Below are positions 1 to 8,799 of a DNA stretch of 64,000 bases, piece after piece. Origin of the DNA: Rhizobiales bacterium TNE-4 (lineage in GTDB: Bacteria > Pseudomonadota > Alphaproteobacteria > Rhizobiales > Beijerinckiaceae); assembly GCA_019083985.1 (NCBI GenBank), contig JAHRCV010000001.1, forward strand, positions 248,001 to 312,000, written 5' to 3'. The translations under genes and the position numbers were made by a program. Each line of letters begins with the position of its first letter. The stretch's first letter is position 1. A model generated the notes under the pieces. It was given only the letters and a program-made list of their open reading frames with translations, had not been told where the DNA came from and did not search any database.

Positions 1-1482
1 GACAATGTTCTTGTCGCCGTGGATAATTTTGAGCCCGGTGCGGTGCTTTATGGCGTTACCGCCAAGACGCGTGTGCCGCGGGGCCACAAAATGGCACTGG
101 TTGATGTGACAAAAGGTCAACCGATCGTGAAGTTCGGGCAGATCATCGGCTTTGCGTCAAAGGACATCGCCGCAGGCGAATGGATCCACGAACATAATGT
201 CGAGATGCATGCGTTTGAACGCGATTACCGCTTCGCTGAAGACGCGCGCAAGGAAGAAATCTTGCCCGTCGATCAGCAGGCAACCTTCCAAGGGTATCGC
301 CGCGCCAATGGCAAGGTCGGCACGCGCAATTACATTGGCATTCTCACCTCGGTGAATTGCTCAGCCTCTGTTGCTCGCTTCATGGCGGAAGAAATCAATC
401 GTTCAGGCATTCTGCGCGAATATCCGAACATTGATGGGGTGATCCCGCTCGTGCATGGCGGTGGCTGTGCGCTTGATATCAAGGGTGAGGGTTATGAAAT
501 CCTCAAGCGCACGCAATGGGGTTATGCGACCAATCCGAACATGGGCGGCGTCATCATGGTTGGCCTTGGTTGCGAAGGCTTCCAGATCGCACGCTGGAAA
601 GAGGCTTACGGCGTCGCCGACTCCGATCTCTTCCGGACCATGACCATTCAGGAAATCGGTGGCACGAAGAAAACTGTTGCGGCCGGCGTCGAAGCGATCA
701 AGGCGATGCTGCCGAAGGTGAATGCGGTGAAACGCGAGACGGTGCCGGCATCGGAATTGATGCTGGCCCTGCAATGCGGCGGGTCGGATGGTTATTCCGG
801 CATCACGGCAAACCCCGCCTTGGGTGCGGCCGTTGATCTCCTCGTCAAGCATGGCGGCACGGCCATCTTGTCTGAGACGCCTGAAATCTATGGTGCCGAA
901 CATCTTTTGACGCGGCGCGCTGCAACGCGTGAGATCGGTGAGAAGCTCGTCTCCATGATCCATTGGTGGGAGGATTACACCGCCCGCAACAAGATGGAGA
1001 TGAACAACAATCCTTCGCCCGGCAACAAGGCGGGCGGCCTCACCACCATTCTCGAGAAATCGCTCGGTGCGGCGGCCAAGGGTGGCACGACAACGCTGAC
1101 CGGCGTCTATCACTATGCCGAACCCGTCGATGCCAAAGGCTTCGTCTATATGGACACGCCGGGCTATGACCCGGTCTCGGCCACGGGGCAGGTCGCGGGC
1201 GGAGCCAACATGCTTTGCTTCACAACGGGTCGTGGGTCAGCCTATGGCTGCAAGCCGACCCCTTCCATCAAGCTCGCCACCAATTCCGAGATTTATCGTC
1301 GCATGATCGACGATATGGACATCAATTGTGGCGATGTCCTCGACGGTGTCTCGATCGAGGAAAAGGGCCGCGAGATCTTTGAGATGATCCTGCGGATTGC
1401 CTCGGGCGAGCGCTCGAAATCGGAAGAGCTTGGCTATGGCGATGCCGAATTCGTGCCCTGGACCGTCGGCGCCACCATGTGA
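1..1482 (+). CDS. uxaA: UxaA-family dehydratase (altronate/galactarate type), 5' end cut
   Basis: This is a sugar-acid dehydratase of the altronate/galactarate family, which removes water from a hexonate or aldarate to give a 2-keto-3-deoxy acid. The frame is open from base 1, so the start lies upstream; probably only some 10-20 residues are missing, because the N-terminal SAF domain (about residues 1-80) is nearly complete. The C-terminal catalytic part carries the expected Gly/Cys-rich motifs HGGGCALD, LGCEGFQ, LQCGGSDGYSG and, near the end, GRGSAYGCKPTP and DINCGD, whose cysteines are candidate iron ligands. Family membership is clear. Altronate as substrate is inferred from the uxaC, uxuA and uxuB-like genes elsewhere in the window; galactarate or another acid is possible. 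A terminator follows, so it is transcribed separately from the ugp genes. Confidence 0.85.
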   Translation, partial: DNVLVAVDNFEPGAVLYGVTAKTRVPRGHKMALVDVTKGQPIVKFGQIIGFASKDIAAGEWIHEHNVEMHAFERDYRFAEDARKEEILPVDQQATFQGYRRANGKVGTRNYIGILTSVNCSASVARFMAEEINRSGILREYPNIDGVIPLVHGGGCALDIKGEGYEILKRTQWGYATNPNMGGVIMVGLGCEGFQIARWKEAYGVADSDLFRTMTIQEIGGTKKTVAAGVEAIKAMLPKVNAVKRETVPASELMLALQCGGSDGYSGITANPALGAAVDLLVKHGGTAILSETPEIYGAEHLLTRRAATREIGEKLVSMIHWWEDYTARNKMEMNNNPSPGNKAGGLTTILEKSLGAAAKGGTTTLTGVYHYAEPVDAKGFVYMDTPGYDPVSATGQVAGGANMLCFTTGRGSAYGCKPTPSIKLATNSEIYRRMIDDMDINCGDVLDGVSIEEKGREIFEMILRIASGERSKSEELGYGDAEFVPWTVGATM

Positions 1483-1505
1483 TTCTTGCTGCACTGCAAA
1501 AAAGG

Positions 1506-1536
1506 AGCGCCCGGTGTCCACACCGGGCGCTTTGCT
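1506..1536 (+). terminator. Rho-independent terminator after uxaA
   Basis: There is an 11-bp perfect stem (AGCGCCCGGTG, 1506-1516, pairing with 1521-1531) with a four-base TCCA loop, followed by a T-rich tail. It sits 24 bases after the uxaA stop and separates it from the Pho-box promoter of ugpB. Confidence 0.85.
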
Positions 1537-1544
1537 TTGCGGCA

Positions 1545-1573
1545 AGGTCATTGAACTGTCACAGATCTTTCAT
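1545..1573 (+). promoter_or_regulatory. Pho box upstream of ugpB (three 11-nt repeats)
   Basis: Three half-sites of the CTGTCAT type occur with exact 11-nt spacing: AGGTCAT (1545), CTGTCAC (1556) and CTTTCAT (1567), with four-base spacers TGAA and AGAT. This matches the known PhoB operator pattern. A -10-like TAGAAT follows at 1576-1581, and the ugpB start is about 70 bases further on. Phosphate-starvation control is known for ugp operons in other bacteria, so the site also supports the ugp assignment. Confidence 0.8.
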
Positions 1574-1651
1574 GCTAGAATGAAACAGACGGGCCGCACC
1601 CGATGCATCCCCGCGCGTGGCGCGGGGCCGAAGCCCGATAGGGAGGATTTG

Positions 1652-2959
1652 ATGAAGACACTTGGCTCTGCCATTTCGCTCGCCGCACTTCTCGTTGCAG
1701 CGCCTGCTATGGCGCAGACGGAAATTCAGTGGTGGCATGCGATGACCGGCGCGAATAACGACGTCATCGTCAAGCTGGCTGACGAGTTCAACGCGTCCCA
1801 GAAAGAATACAAAGTCGTTCCGAGTTACAAAGGCTCTTATGCCGATACGATGAACGCTGGCATTGCCGCCTATCGTGCAGGCAACGCGCCGCACATCATG
1901 CAGGTGTTCGAAGTCGGCACCGCCACGATGATGGCCGCCAAGGGCGCCGTTAAGCCTGTTCAGCAGATGATGCAGGAAGCAGGCGAGAAGTTTGATCCGA
2001 AGAGCTATCTCCCTGCCATCACCGGCTATTATTCGACGTCGAAAGGCGAGATGCTTTCGTTCCCGTTCAACTCGTCCTCTATGGTGATGTGGATTAACAA
2101 GGACGCGCTGGCGAAAGCGGGTGTCTCCGCGATTCCGAAGACATGGCCGGAAGTGTTCGATGCTGCCAAGAAATTGAAAGCGGCGGGCTACACGACCTGC
2201 GGCTTCTCGACGGGTTGGACGACATGGGCTAATCTTGAGCAGCTCTCTGCGTGGCACAATGTCCCGCTCGCCACAAAGGCCAATGGTCTCGACGGCTTCG
2301 ATACCGAATTGAAATTCAACGGGCCGGTGCAGGTGCGCCATCTCGAAAATCTCGTCAACCTGCAGAAAGACAAGACGTTCGATTATTCGGGTCGCACCAA
2401 TACGGGCGAAGGTCGCTTCACCTCGGGCGAATGCCCGATCTTCCTGACCTCGTCGGCATTCTTCGGCAATGTGAAGGCCAATGCGAAATTCGCCTTCGCC
2501 GCCGCACCCATGCCTTATTATCCGGACGTCCAGGGCGCACCGCAGAATTCGATCATCGGCGGCGCGTCGCTCTGGGTGATGGGCGGCAAGAAGGCCGACG
2601 AATATAAGGGCATCGCCAAGTTCTTCACCTTCCTGTCCGATACAGACCGGCAGGCGAAGCTCCATATCGAATCGGGCTATCTGCCGATCACCAAGGCGGC
2701 CTATGACAAGGTCAAGGCATCGGGCTTCTACAAAGACAACCCGGACCGTGAAACGCCGCTGCTCGAACTCACCAACAAAGAGCCAACGGAAAATTCCCGC
2801 GGTCTGCGCTTGGGCAACATGGTGCAGATGCGTGACGATTGGTCGGAAGAAATCGAAGCGGCACTCGCTGGCAAGAAGACAGCCAAGCAGGCGCTCGACG
2901 ATGCTGTGACGCGTGGCAACCAGACGCTGCGTCAGTTCGAACGCACCGCCAATCGTTGA
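1652..2959 (+). CDS. ugpB: Glycerol-3-phosphate ABC transporter, periplasmic binding protein UgpB
   Basis: This 435-residue periplasmic solute-binding protein captures sn-glycerol-3-phosphate (and possibly glycerophosphodiesters) for the UgpAEC importer. I chose ATG 1652 because GGGAGG lies just upstream and because it yields a clean signal peptide (MKTLGSAISLAALL, cleavage likely after AMA, residues about 18-20). The mature protein starts TEIQWWHAMTG, the characteristic UgpB N-terminus, and the length is as expected. It is first in ugpBAEC and directly follows a Pho box. A hairpin after the stop codon probably lets this gene be expressed above the membrane components. A longer open frame reaches further upstream but would abolish the signal peptide. 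Confidence 0.93.
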   Translation: MKTLGSAISLAALLVAAPAMAQTEIQWWHAMTGANNDVIVKLADEFNASQKEYKVVPSYKGSYADTMNAGIAAYRAGNAPHIMQVFEVGTATMMAAKGAVKPVQQMMQEAGEKFDPKSYLPAITGYYSTSKGEMLSFPFNSSSMVMWINKDALAKAGVSAIPKTWPEVFDAAKKLKAAGYTTCGFSTGWTTWANLEQLSAWHNVPLATKANGLDGFDTELKFNGPVQVRHLENLVNLQKDKTFDYSGRTNTGEGRFTSGECPIFLTSSAFFGNVKANAKFAFAAAPMPYYPDVQGAPQNSIIGGASLWVMGGKKADEYKGIAKFFTFLSDTDRQAKLHIESGYLPITKAAYDKVKASGFYKDNPDRETPLLELTNKEPTENSRGLRLGNMVQMRDDWSEEIEAALAGKKTAKQALDDAVTRGNQTLRQFERTANR

Positions 2960-2973
2960 TGCAATGAGATCAG

Positions 2974-2998
2974 GGGCGGGGAGCGATCCCCGCCCTTT
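2974..2998 (+). terminator. Intra-operon attenuator hairpin between ugpB and ugpA
   Basis: GGGCGGGG (2974-2981) pairs with CCCCGCCC (2988-2995) around a six-base loop, followed by TTT. Lying between the binding-protein gene and the permease genes, it is well placed as a partial terminator or 3'-end stabiliser that raises ugpB transcript relative to ugpAEC. The short T tail argues against full termination. Confidence 0.6.
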
Positions 2999-3006
2999 CG
3001 CATGCC

Positions 3007-3888
3007 ATGGACAAACGCACCGCTTTCAATAATCGCTGGCTTCCGCTGCTGCTGCTTTTGCCGCAGCTCGTCATCACGCTCGTCTTCTTTTATTGGCCAG
3101 CATCACAGGCGGTCTGGTCTTCGTTCCGCATCGAAGATGCGTTCGGCACCTCGACCGAGTTCGTCGGGCTTGAAAACTATCAGGTGCTGTTTTCCACCCC
3201 GGCCTATTATCAGGCCATGGTGACGACGCTGATTTTCTCAACAGCCGTAACCGTTTTCTCTCTGTCGATTGCGCTTTTGCTCGCCGTGATGGCCGATCGC
3301 GAAATCAAAGGGGCTGGCGTCTATCGCACGCTTCTGATTTGGCCTTATGCGGTGGCGCCCGCCATTGCCGGTGTTCTGTGGTATTTCATGTTCCAGCCTT
3401 CCCTCGGTATGGTCGCGCGTGGATTGCGCGGCATGGGTTACGATTGGAATCCGCTGCTGAACGGCAATCAGGCCATGGTGCTGGTGATCGTTGCTGCCAC
3501 ATGGAAGCAGATTTCCTATAATTTCCTCTTCTTCCTCGCGGGGCTTCAGGCGATCCCAAAAAGCCTGATTGAATCGGCTGCGATTGATGGCGCGCGCCCT
3601 GCGCGGCGCTTCTGGACGATCGTGTTTCCGCTCTTGTCACCGACAGCGTTCTTTTTGCTCGTCGTCAATGTCGTCTATGTCTTCTTTGACACGTTCGGCA
3701 TCATCGATGCTGTAACCGGCGGCGGTCCTGCCAAGGCAACGACAACGCTCGTCTATAAGGTTTTCGCCGATGGTCGCCTTGGCGGCGATCTCGGCGGGTC
3801 GGCGGCGCAATCCGTCATTTTGATGTTCATCGTCATCGCGCTCACAGCGGTTCAATTCCGCTATGTCGAGCGGCGCGTGAATTATTGA
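3007..3888 (+). CDS. ugpA: Glycerol-3-phosphate ABC transporter permease UgpA
   Basis: This 293-residue inner-membrane permease of the MalF/UgpA family has about six membrane segments, the first at residues 12-32 ([17 protein letters not shown]). The cytoplasmic EAA coupling loop reads [20 protein letters not shown], around residues 193-212. With UgpE it forms the channel driven by UgpC. The start ATG at 3007 gives MDKRTAF; an out-of-frame ATG lies five bases earlier, and there is no strong Shine-Dalgarno sequence because the preceding attenuator hairpin occupies that region. The next gene, ugpE, begins 9 bases after the stop, in one transcription unit. Confidence 0.92.
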   Translation: MDKRTAFNNRWLPLLLLLPQLVITLVFFYWPASQAVWSSFRIEDAFGTSTEFVGLENYQVLFSTPAYYQAMVTTLIFSTAVTVFSLSIALLLAVMADREIKGAGVYRTLLIWPYAVAPAIAGVLWYFMFQPSLGMVARGLRGMGYDWNPLLNGNQAMVLVIVAATWKQISYNFLFFLAGLQAIPKSLIESAAIDGARPARRFWTIVFPLLSPTAFFLLVVNVVYVFFDTFGIIDAVTGGGPAKATTTLVYKVFADGRLGGDLGGSAAQSVILMFIVIALTAVQFRYVERRVNY

Positions 3889-3897
3889 GGGCGCACC

Positions 3898-4749
3898 ATG
3901 GTTGAAAATCGCCATTGGTTCTTCCGCCTTCTGCCGCATGTCGTGCTGTCGCTCGGCGTGTTTATCGTGGCCTTCCCGGTCTATGTCGCCTTTGTCGGTT
4001 CAACATTGGACGCGACTACGATTGCCAATGGTCAGATGACCCTGATCCCTGGCGGTCATATGTTCGAGAATTATTATCGCACGCTCTTTGTCGGCACGTC
4101 GGGCACAACACGACAGCCCGTACTGGCGATGATGTTCAATTCCTTTGTCATGGCGATGACGATTGCTATCGGCAAGATCGTTATTTCGATCATCTCGGCC
4201 TATGCGGTGGTTTATTATCGGTTTCCTTTCCGCATGGCGGCCTTCTGGCTGATCTTCGTTACGTTGATGCTGCCCGTCGAAGTGCGCATCTATCCGACCT
4301 ACAAGATCGTCGCCGATCTTGGCATGCTCGATACTTATGCTGGCCTTGCGGTGCCATTGATCGCCTCCGCCACAGGCACGCTACTGTTCCGCCAATTCTT
4401 CATGACGATCCCGGATGAATTGATGGAAGCCTCGCAAATCGATGGTGCAGGGCCGGTTCGTTTCTTCATCGATACCGTGCTGCCGCTGTCGATCACCACC
4501 ATCGCAGCGCTGTTTGTCATTCAATTCATCTATGGCTGGAACCAATATCTCTGGCCGCTTCTGATCACGACGCGCGACAATATGCAGACCATCGTGATCG
4601 GCATCAAAAAAATGATCGTCACACAGGACGCGCTGACTGAATGGCAATTGGCGATGACAACCGCTGTCTTGGCGATGTTGCCGCCAGTGGCTGTCGTGAT
4701 CCTGATGCAGAGGCTGTTCGTGCGTGGCCTCGTTGAGACCGAGAAATAA
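3898..4749 (+). CDS. ugpE: Glycerol-3-phosphate ABC transporter permease UgpE
   Basis: This 283-residue inner-membrane permease of the MalG/UgpE family is the second half of the transport channel. Six membrane segments are apparent, starting at about residues 12-32 ([20 protein letters not shown]). The EAA loop is [20 protein letters not shown], and the C-terminus is [13 protein letters not shown], where the arginine-glycine-leucine ending is typical of the family. It lies between ugpA (9-base gap) and ugpC (11-base gap). Identity as UgpE rather than another sugar permease rests on the gene order, the UgpB neighbour and the Pho box. Confidence 0.92.
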   Translation: MVENRHWFFRLLPHVVLSLGVFIVAFPVYVAFVGSTLDATTIANGQMTLIPGGHMFENYYRTLFVGTSGTTRQPVLAMMFNSFVMAMTIAIGKIVISIISAYAVVYYRFPFRMAAFWLIFVTLMLPVEVRIYPTYKIVADLGMLDTYAGLAVPLIASATGTLLFRQFFMTIPDELMEASQIDGAGPVRFFIDTVLPLSITTIAALFVIQFIYGWNQYLWPLLITTRDNMQTIVIGIKKMIVTQDALTEWQLAMTTAVLAMLPPVAVVILMQRLFVRGLVETEK

Positions 4750-4760
4750 GGCAAGATCAA

Positions 4761-5822
4761 ATGGCGGGTGTCACCCTCAACACGGTCAGGAAGACCTATC
4801 AAGGCGGCGTTGACGCTGTGAAGGGCGTCTCCTTCGACGTGCCAGATGGCGCGTTCTGCGTGCTCGTCGGTCCATCGGGGTGTGGCAAATCGACTTTGCT
4901 GCGCATGGTGGCTGGGCTTGAGCGTATCACCTCTGGCGATATCGCCATTGGTGATCGCATCGTCAACGAAATTGAGCCTGCTGATCGCGATATTGCGATG
5001 GTGTTTCAGAATTATGCGCTCTATCCGCATATGAGTGTCTATGACAACATCGCCTATGGTTTGAAGAACCGCAAAACGCCGAAGGATGAGATTGATCGGC
5101 GCGTGCGCGAAGCCGCCAAAATTCTGGCGATCGAACCATTGCTCGATCGTAAGCCGCGTCAACTCTCGGGCGGTCAGCGTCAGCGCGTTGCCATGGGGCG
5201 CGCGATTGTGCGTAAGCCGCAAGTCTTTCTGTTTGATGAGCCCTTGTCCAATCTCGATGCAAAATTGCGCGTGCAGATGCGTGTCGAGATCAAGAAGCTG
5301 CAAAAGACGTTTGGCGTCACCGCAATCTATGTCACGCATGATCAGGTCGAGGCCATGACCATGTCCGACATCCTCGTGGTGATGAATGCGGGCGAGGTTG
5401 AGCAGATCGGCACGCCCACTGAAATTTATCGTCATCCGGCGACGCGCTTCGTCGCCACGTTCATCGGGTCCCCGCCGATGAACCTCGTGCCCGGAACGAT
5501 GCAGGCCGATGGTTCCGTCCGTGTCGGCGAGGCGCATTTCCGTCTGCCGCCGCATGGTTTCGTGCCCGGCCGAACGGTCGAATTAGGGCTGAGACCCGAA
5601 GACATTGTCATCGGCGGGTCTGACAATGCGTTCGACATGAAAATTGAATTTGTCGAAGAATTGGGTGCAACCCAACTGGTTTATGGCCGGCTTGATGGCG
5701 CGCAGCTGATTGTGCAGGTGCCCTCGGGTAGTGTTACAGGCGCTGGTGGCACCGTGCGGCTGGGCATTGCCGCTGATCGCTTGCACGTCTTTGATCCTGC
5801 CACGGGGCGCCGGGCGGTTTAA
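4761..5822 (+). CDS. ugpC: Glycerol-3-phosphate ABC transporter ATPase UgpC
   Basis: This 353-residue ATPase powers UgpAE. The nucleotide-binding domain (about residues 1-235) contains Walker [10 protein letters not shown], the Q-loop in [13 protein letters not shown], the signature [14 protein letters not shown], Walker B VFLFDEP and the switch histidine in [11 protein letters not shown]-terminal OB/TOBE domain (about 240-350) is the regulatory module found in MalK-like importers. It is the last gene of ugpBAEC. No ugpQ phosphodiesterase gene follows, so either glycerophosphodiesters are not used or that gene lies elsewhere. Confidence 0.92.
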   Translation: MAGVTLNTVRKTYQGGVDAVKGVSFDVPDGAFCVLVGPSGCGKSTLLRMVAGLERITSGDIAIGDRIVNEIEPADRDIAMVFQNYALYPHMSVYDNIAYGLKNRKTPKDEIDRRVREAAKILAIEPLLDRKPRQLSGGQRQRVAMGRAIVRKPQVFLFDEPLSNLDAKLRVQMRVEIKKLQKTFGVTAIYVTHDQVEAMTMSDILVVMNAGEVEQIGTPTEIYRHPATRFVATFIGSPPMNLVPGTMQADGSVRVGEAHFRLPPHGFVPGRTVELGLRPEDIVIGGSDNAFDMKIEFVEELGATQLVYGRLDGAQLIVQVPSGSVTGAGGTVRLGIAADRLHVFDPATGRRAV

Positions 5823-5891
5823 GCCGGGCGGGTTGGCGATGGACGAGGCTTCCGGTAAAGCTCCACACCTTGCCGGGTTACGGAGAGCGTT

Positions 5892-7523
5892 ATGACGGTC
5901 ACAATCGATGGTGTGAAGCTGAAAGCCGAAGGCGTGCTGCGCGTAGCGCGCCGCGGCGCCAATGGCCGCTTCGAGAAGGCCGTTCTCGACAAGAAAGCCC
6001 GGGAAAAGATTGCCGCCACCCGCGCCTTCATTGATGCCAATTGGATGCATGATGAAGCGCCCTTGATGTATGCATTCAATACTGGCGTTGGCCTGTTCAA
6101 GGATCAGCGCGTCCTGATGGCCGATATGATCGACTATCAGACCAAGACGATTTTTGCGCATGCGACCGGGATCGGTGAGCCGCTGTCCGAAGATGCGACG
6201 CGCGCGATCATGCTGCTGCGCGCCAATGCGTTCGCTTCGAATTATTCCGGCCCCCGTGTTGAAGTGGTCGATCGCTTGCTCGATTTCCTCAACAAGGAAT
6301 TGCATCCGGTCATCCCCATGAAAGGATCCGTCGGCGCGTCGGGCGATCTCGCGCCGCTCGCCCATATGGCGGGTGCGCTTTGCGGTTTCCCAGAGGCCGA
6401 GATCATCTACAAGGGCAAGCGCATGCCTGCGCGCGATGCCATCAAAAAGGCAGGGCTTGAGCCGGATTTTCCGCTCGGTGCCAAAGACGCCTCAGCGCTC
6501 ATCAATGGCTCGACCGTGTCGCTCGCCATTGGTGTGCTTGCATGGTGGGATGCATGCAACGTTTTGAAGAACGCCAATGTCTCGCTCTGTCTCACGCTTG
6601 AAGCGATGCGGGGTGAACTCGCAGCGTTTGATCCACGCGTGCATGCCGCGCGTCCGCATGGCGGCCAGAAGAAAATCGCCGCCAATGTGGTGAAGATTAC
6701 CGAAGGTTCAAAGCGCTGCTCGGAAGCAGCCCGCATCACAATTTATCCCGATGAGCCACGCCAGCCCGGCAAGCCGCCCGCACCCCGTGTGCAGGACGTC
6801 TATTCGCTGCGTTGCGCCCCGCAAGTGCACGGACCGGTGGCGGATGCGCTTGACTACATTGGCAAGATTCTCGCGACCGAGATCAATTCGGCGACAGACA
6901 ATCCGCTCATTTTTGAAAACGATGATGGCTCGTCGGTGATCATTTCCGGCGGCCATTTCCATGGCCAATATGTCGCGCAAGCGATGGATCTTCTGGCCAT
7001 TGTGATGACCGATCTTGGCTCGATCTGCGAGCGCCGCCTGGCGCGTCTGATCGATCCAACCATGAGCTACGGCCTGCCGCGTAATCTGCTCGCTGGCAAG
7101 CGCGGCCTCAACACCGGCTTTGCTACGGTGCAATGCTCCATGTCGGCTTTGGTGATGGAAAACCGCACGCTTTCGATGCCGGGTTCGGTCGATTCCATTC
7201 CCGGCAAAAGCAATGCGGAAGACCATGTTTCAAACTCGACATGGTGCGCGCGCAAGGCCCGGACCATCGTTGAGAATGCCGAGCAGATCGTTGCTGGTGA
7301 ATTGCTGATGGCGGCGCAGGCTCTGACGCTGATTGAAGACCTCGCTAAAGATCATCCACTCGGCAAAGGCTCGCAGGCGGCGATGAAAGCCATTCGCAAC
7401 CGCATCGAACCCGCTTTGTCCGGTGATCGTTGGTACGCCACGGAGATGCGTGACGCGCTCGATCTTGTCCGCGAAGGTGTGGTGGTGGACGCCGTTGAAA
7501 CAGCCGTCGGCAAGCTCGCCTGA
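5892..7523 (+). CDS. MIO-dependent ammonia-lyase (histidine/aromatic amino acid)
   Basis: This 543-residue cytosolic lyase eliminates ammonia from histidine or an aromatic amino acid, giving an alpha,beta-unsaturated acid. The self-processed MIO triad is Ala149-Ser150-Gly151 in GSVGASGDLAPLAHM, and Tyr60 in YAFNTGVG is the catalytic tyrosine. The selectivity stretch reads IFAHATGIG, close to LSHAAGIG of histidine ammonia-lyases, and the late motif VDSIPGKSNAEDHVS is also HAL-like. No hutU, hutI or hutG neighbour is present, and the protein is about 30 residues longer than usual HutH, so histidine is likely but not proven. GGAG lies upstream of the ATG. It ends tail-to-tail with the carbamoylase gene. 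Confidence 0.8.
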   Translation: MTVTIDGVKLKAEGVLRVARRGANGRFEKAVLDKKAREKIAATRAFIDANWMHDEAPLMYAFNTGVGLFKDQRVLMADMIDYQTKTIFAHATGIGEPLSEDATRAIMLLRANAFASNYSGPRVEVVDRLLDFLNKELHPVIPMKGSVGASGDLAPLAHMAGALCGFPEAEIIYKGKRMPARDAIKKAGLEPDFPLGAKDASALINGSTVSLAIGVLAWWDACNVLKNANVSLCLTLEAMRGELAAFDPRVHAARPHGGQKKIAANVVKITEGSKRCSEAARITIYPDEPRQPGKPPAPRVQDVYSLRCAPQVHGPVADALDYIGKILATEINSATDNPLIFENDDGSSVIISGGHFHGQYVAQAMDLLAIVMTDLGSICERRLARLIDPTMSYGLPRNLLAGKRGLNTGFATVQCSMSALVMENRTLSMPGSVDSIPGKSNAEDHVSNSTWCARKARTIVENAEQIVAGELLMAAQALTLIEDLAKDHPLGKGSQAAMKAIRNRIEPALSGDRWYATEMRDALDLVREGVVVDAVETAVGKLA

Positions 7524-8768
7524 TCAGGTGGGTCTATAAGTCCTGACAAAATCGAGCAGGATGGCAATCGCCAAGCCGGCATCCTCTTCCGTCATTGATT
7601 CTGCCGGATTGTGGCTGATGCCATCCTTGCAGCGAACGAACATCATCCCCATCGGGCAAAGTGCGCCCATCACCATCGCATCATGCCCCGCACCCGATGG
7701 CAGAAAGCGTGCTTCCATCTGGCGCGCCTCAATCGCTGAAGCGAGCCCTTGCATGATGGCAGGTGATGCCGGCGCCGCAGGTGAATCGTAAAAAGGCTGG
7801 ATTTCAACTGCGACTTTGCGCTTGGCCGCAATAGCACGCGCCGCGTTTTCGATGTCGGCGAGTAATTGTTCGCGCACGGCATCTTTCGGGGCCCGTGCGT
7901 CGACCGTAAAGCGGACGCGACCGGGAATGACGTTCACCGCGCCCGGTTCCACCTGCAACTGCCCGATCGTGGCAACACCGTTCTCTGCCGCCGCACCTAG
8001 TTTTTCGATAGCAAGGGCCATCTCGGCTGCAGCCATCAGCGAATCTTTGCGTAACGCCATAGGAACCGTGCCGGCATGGCCTGCTTCGCCGGTTACAATC
8101 ACGCGGCGGCGTGATGCACCGCTGATCGCGGTGACGATACCGACAGGGCGGTTCTCTTGATCGAGCACCGGTCCTTGCTCGATATGCATTTCGACATAGC
8201 CGATGATGTCGTCCTTCTTGCGGGCTAATGCGGCGATGCCATCAGGATTGCCGCCAAACGCGATCAACGCTTCGCGCAACGAAATCCCATTTTCGTCGCG
8301 GCCCTCGAGCGTTGAATAGTCGAACGAGCCAGCGATGGCGCGCGAGGAGGAGAGGTTAGACGGAAAGCGCACATTCTCTTCATCGCCGAAGGCGAGCACT
8401 TCAATGGCGAAATCGAGCCGCTCGCCAGCTTCATGTAGCGCTTCAACCACGCCGATGCCAGCAATGACACCCAGCATCCCGTCGTAGGAACCTGCATCTT
8501 TCACCGTGTCGATGTGCGAGCCGATGAGGAGGGCAGGGCGCCCCGGCGCCCGCCCCTCATAGCGGCCCACCACCGTGCCCAGCGCGTCGATGGACACATG
8601 ATCGCAGCCGGCCTCGCGCATCATGGTGGCCACCGCATCGACAGCCTTACGATGTGCGGGCGACAGGTATAGCCGTTCGAGATGGTCGGGATGGTCGGAT
8701 AAGGCGTCGAGCGCCTTGAGGCGCGCAAAGGCCTGCGCGCCAAGGCGCTTGGGGTCACTCGTGATCAT
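7524..8768 (-). CDS. M20-family amidohydrolase (N-carbamoyl-L-amino acid hydrolase or allantoate amidohydrolase)
   Basis: This 414-residue metal-dependent amidohydrolase of the hydantoinase/carbamoylase branch of peptidase family M20 cleaves N-carbamoyl groups or allantoate, releasing ammonia and CO2. Metal-ligand motifs are visible: GSHIDTVKDAGSYDGMLG (His and bridging Asp), GDEENVRFP (Glu-Glu), HIEQGPVLD and, near the C-terminus, SGAGHDAMVMG. It is probably co-transcribed after copA (31-base gap, same strand), although the functions are unrelated. A role in nitrogen recovery fits the nearby urea cluster, but which carbamoyl compound is used cannot be read from the sequence. Confidence 0.82.
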   Translation of the reverse strand: MITSDPKRLGAQAFARLKALDALSDHPDHLERLYLSPAHRKAVDAVATMMREAGCDHVSIDALGTVVGRYEGRAPGRPALLIGSHIDTVKDAGSYDGMLGVIAGIGVVEALHEAGERLDFAIEVLAFGDEENVRFPSNLSSSRAIAGSFDYSTLEGRDENGISLREALIAFGGNPDGIAALARKKDDIIGYVEMHIEQGPVLDQENRPVGIVTAISGASRRRVIVTGEAGHAGTVPMALRKDSLMAAAEMALAIEKLGAAAENGVATIGQLQVEPGAVNVIPGRVRFTVDARAPKDAVREQLLADIENAARAIAAKRKVAVEIQPFYDSPAAPASPAIMQGLASAIEARQMEARFLPSGAGHDAMVMGALCPMGMMFVRCKDGISHNPAESMTEEDAGLAIAILLDFVRTYRPT

Positions 8769-8799
8769 GGTTGAAAACTAACGCGCCCCGGCGCGACGT

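Noticed and set aside
403-5555. Long open frames antisense to uxaA, ugpB and ugpC (for example 403-1113, 1559-2665 and 4530-5555 on the minus strand)
   Set aside because: They lie wholly within well-supported genes on the other strand, have no recognisable domains or ribosome sites, and reflect GC-biased codon use. Similar shadows occur opposite ureC, ureG, hisG, hisZ, ileS and others.
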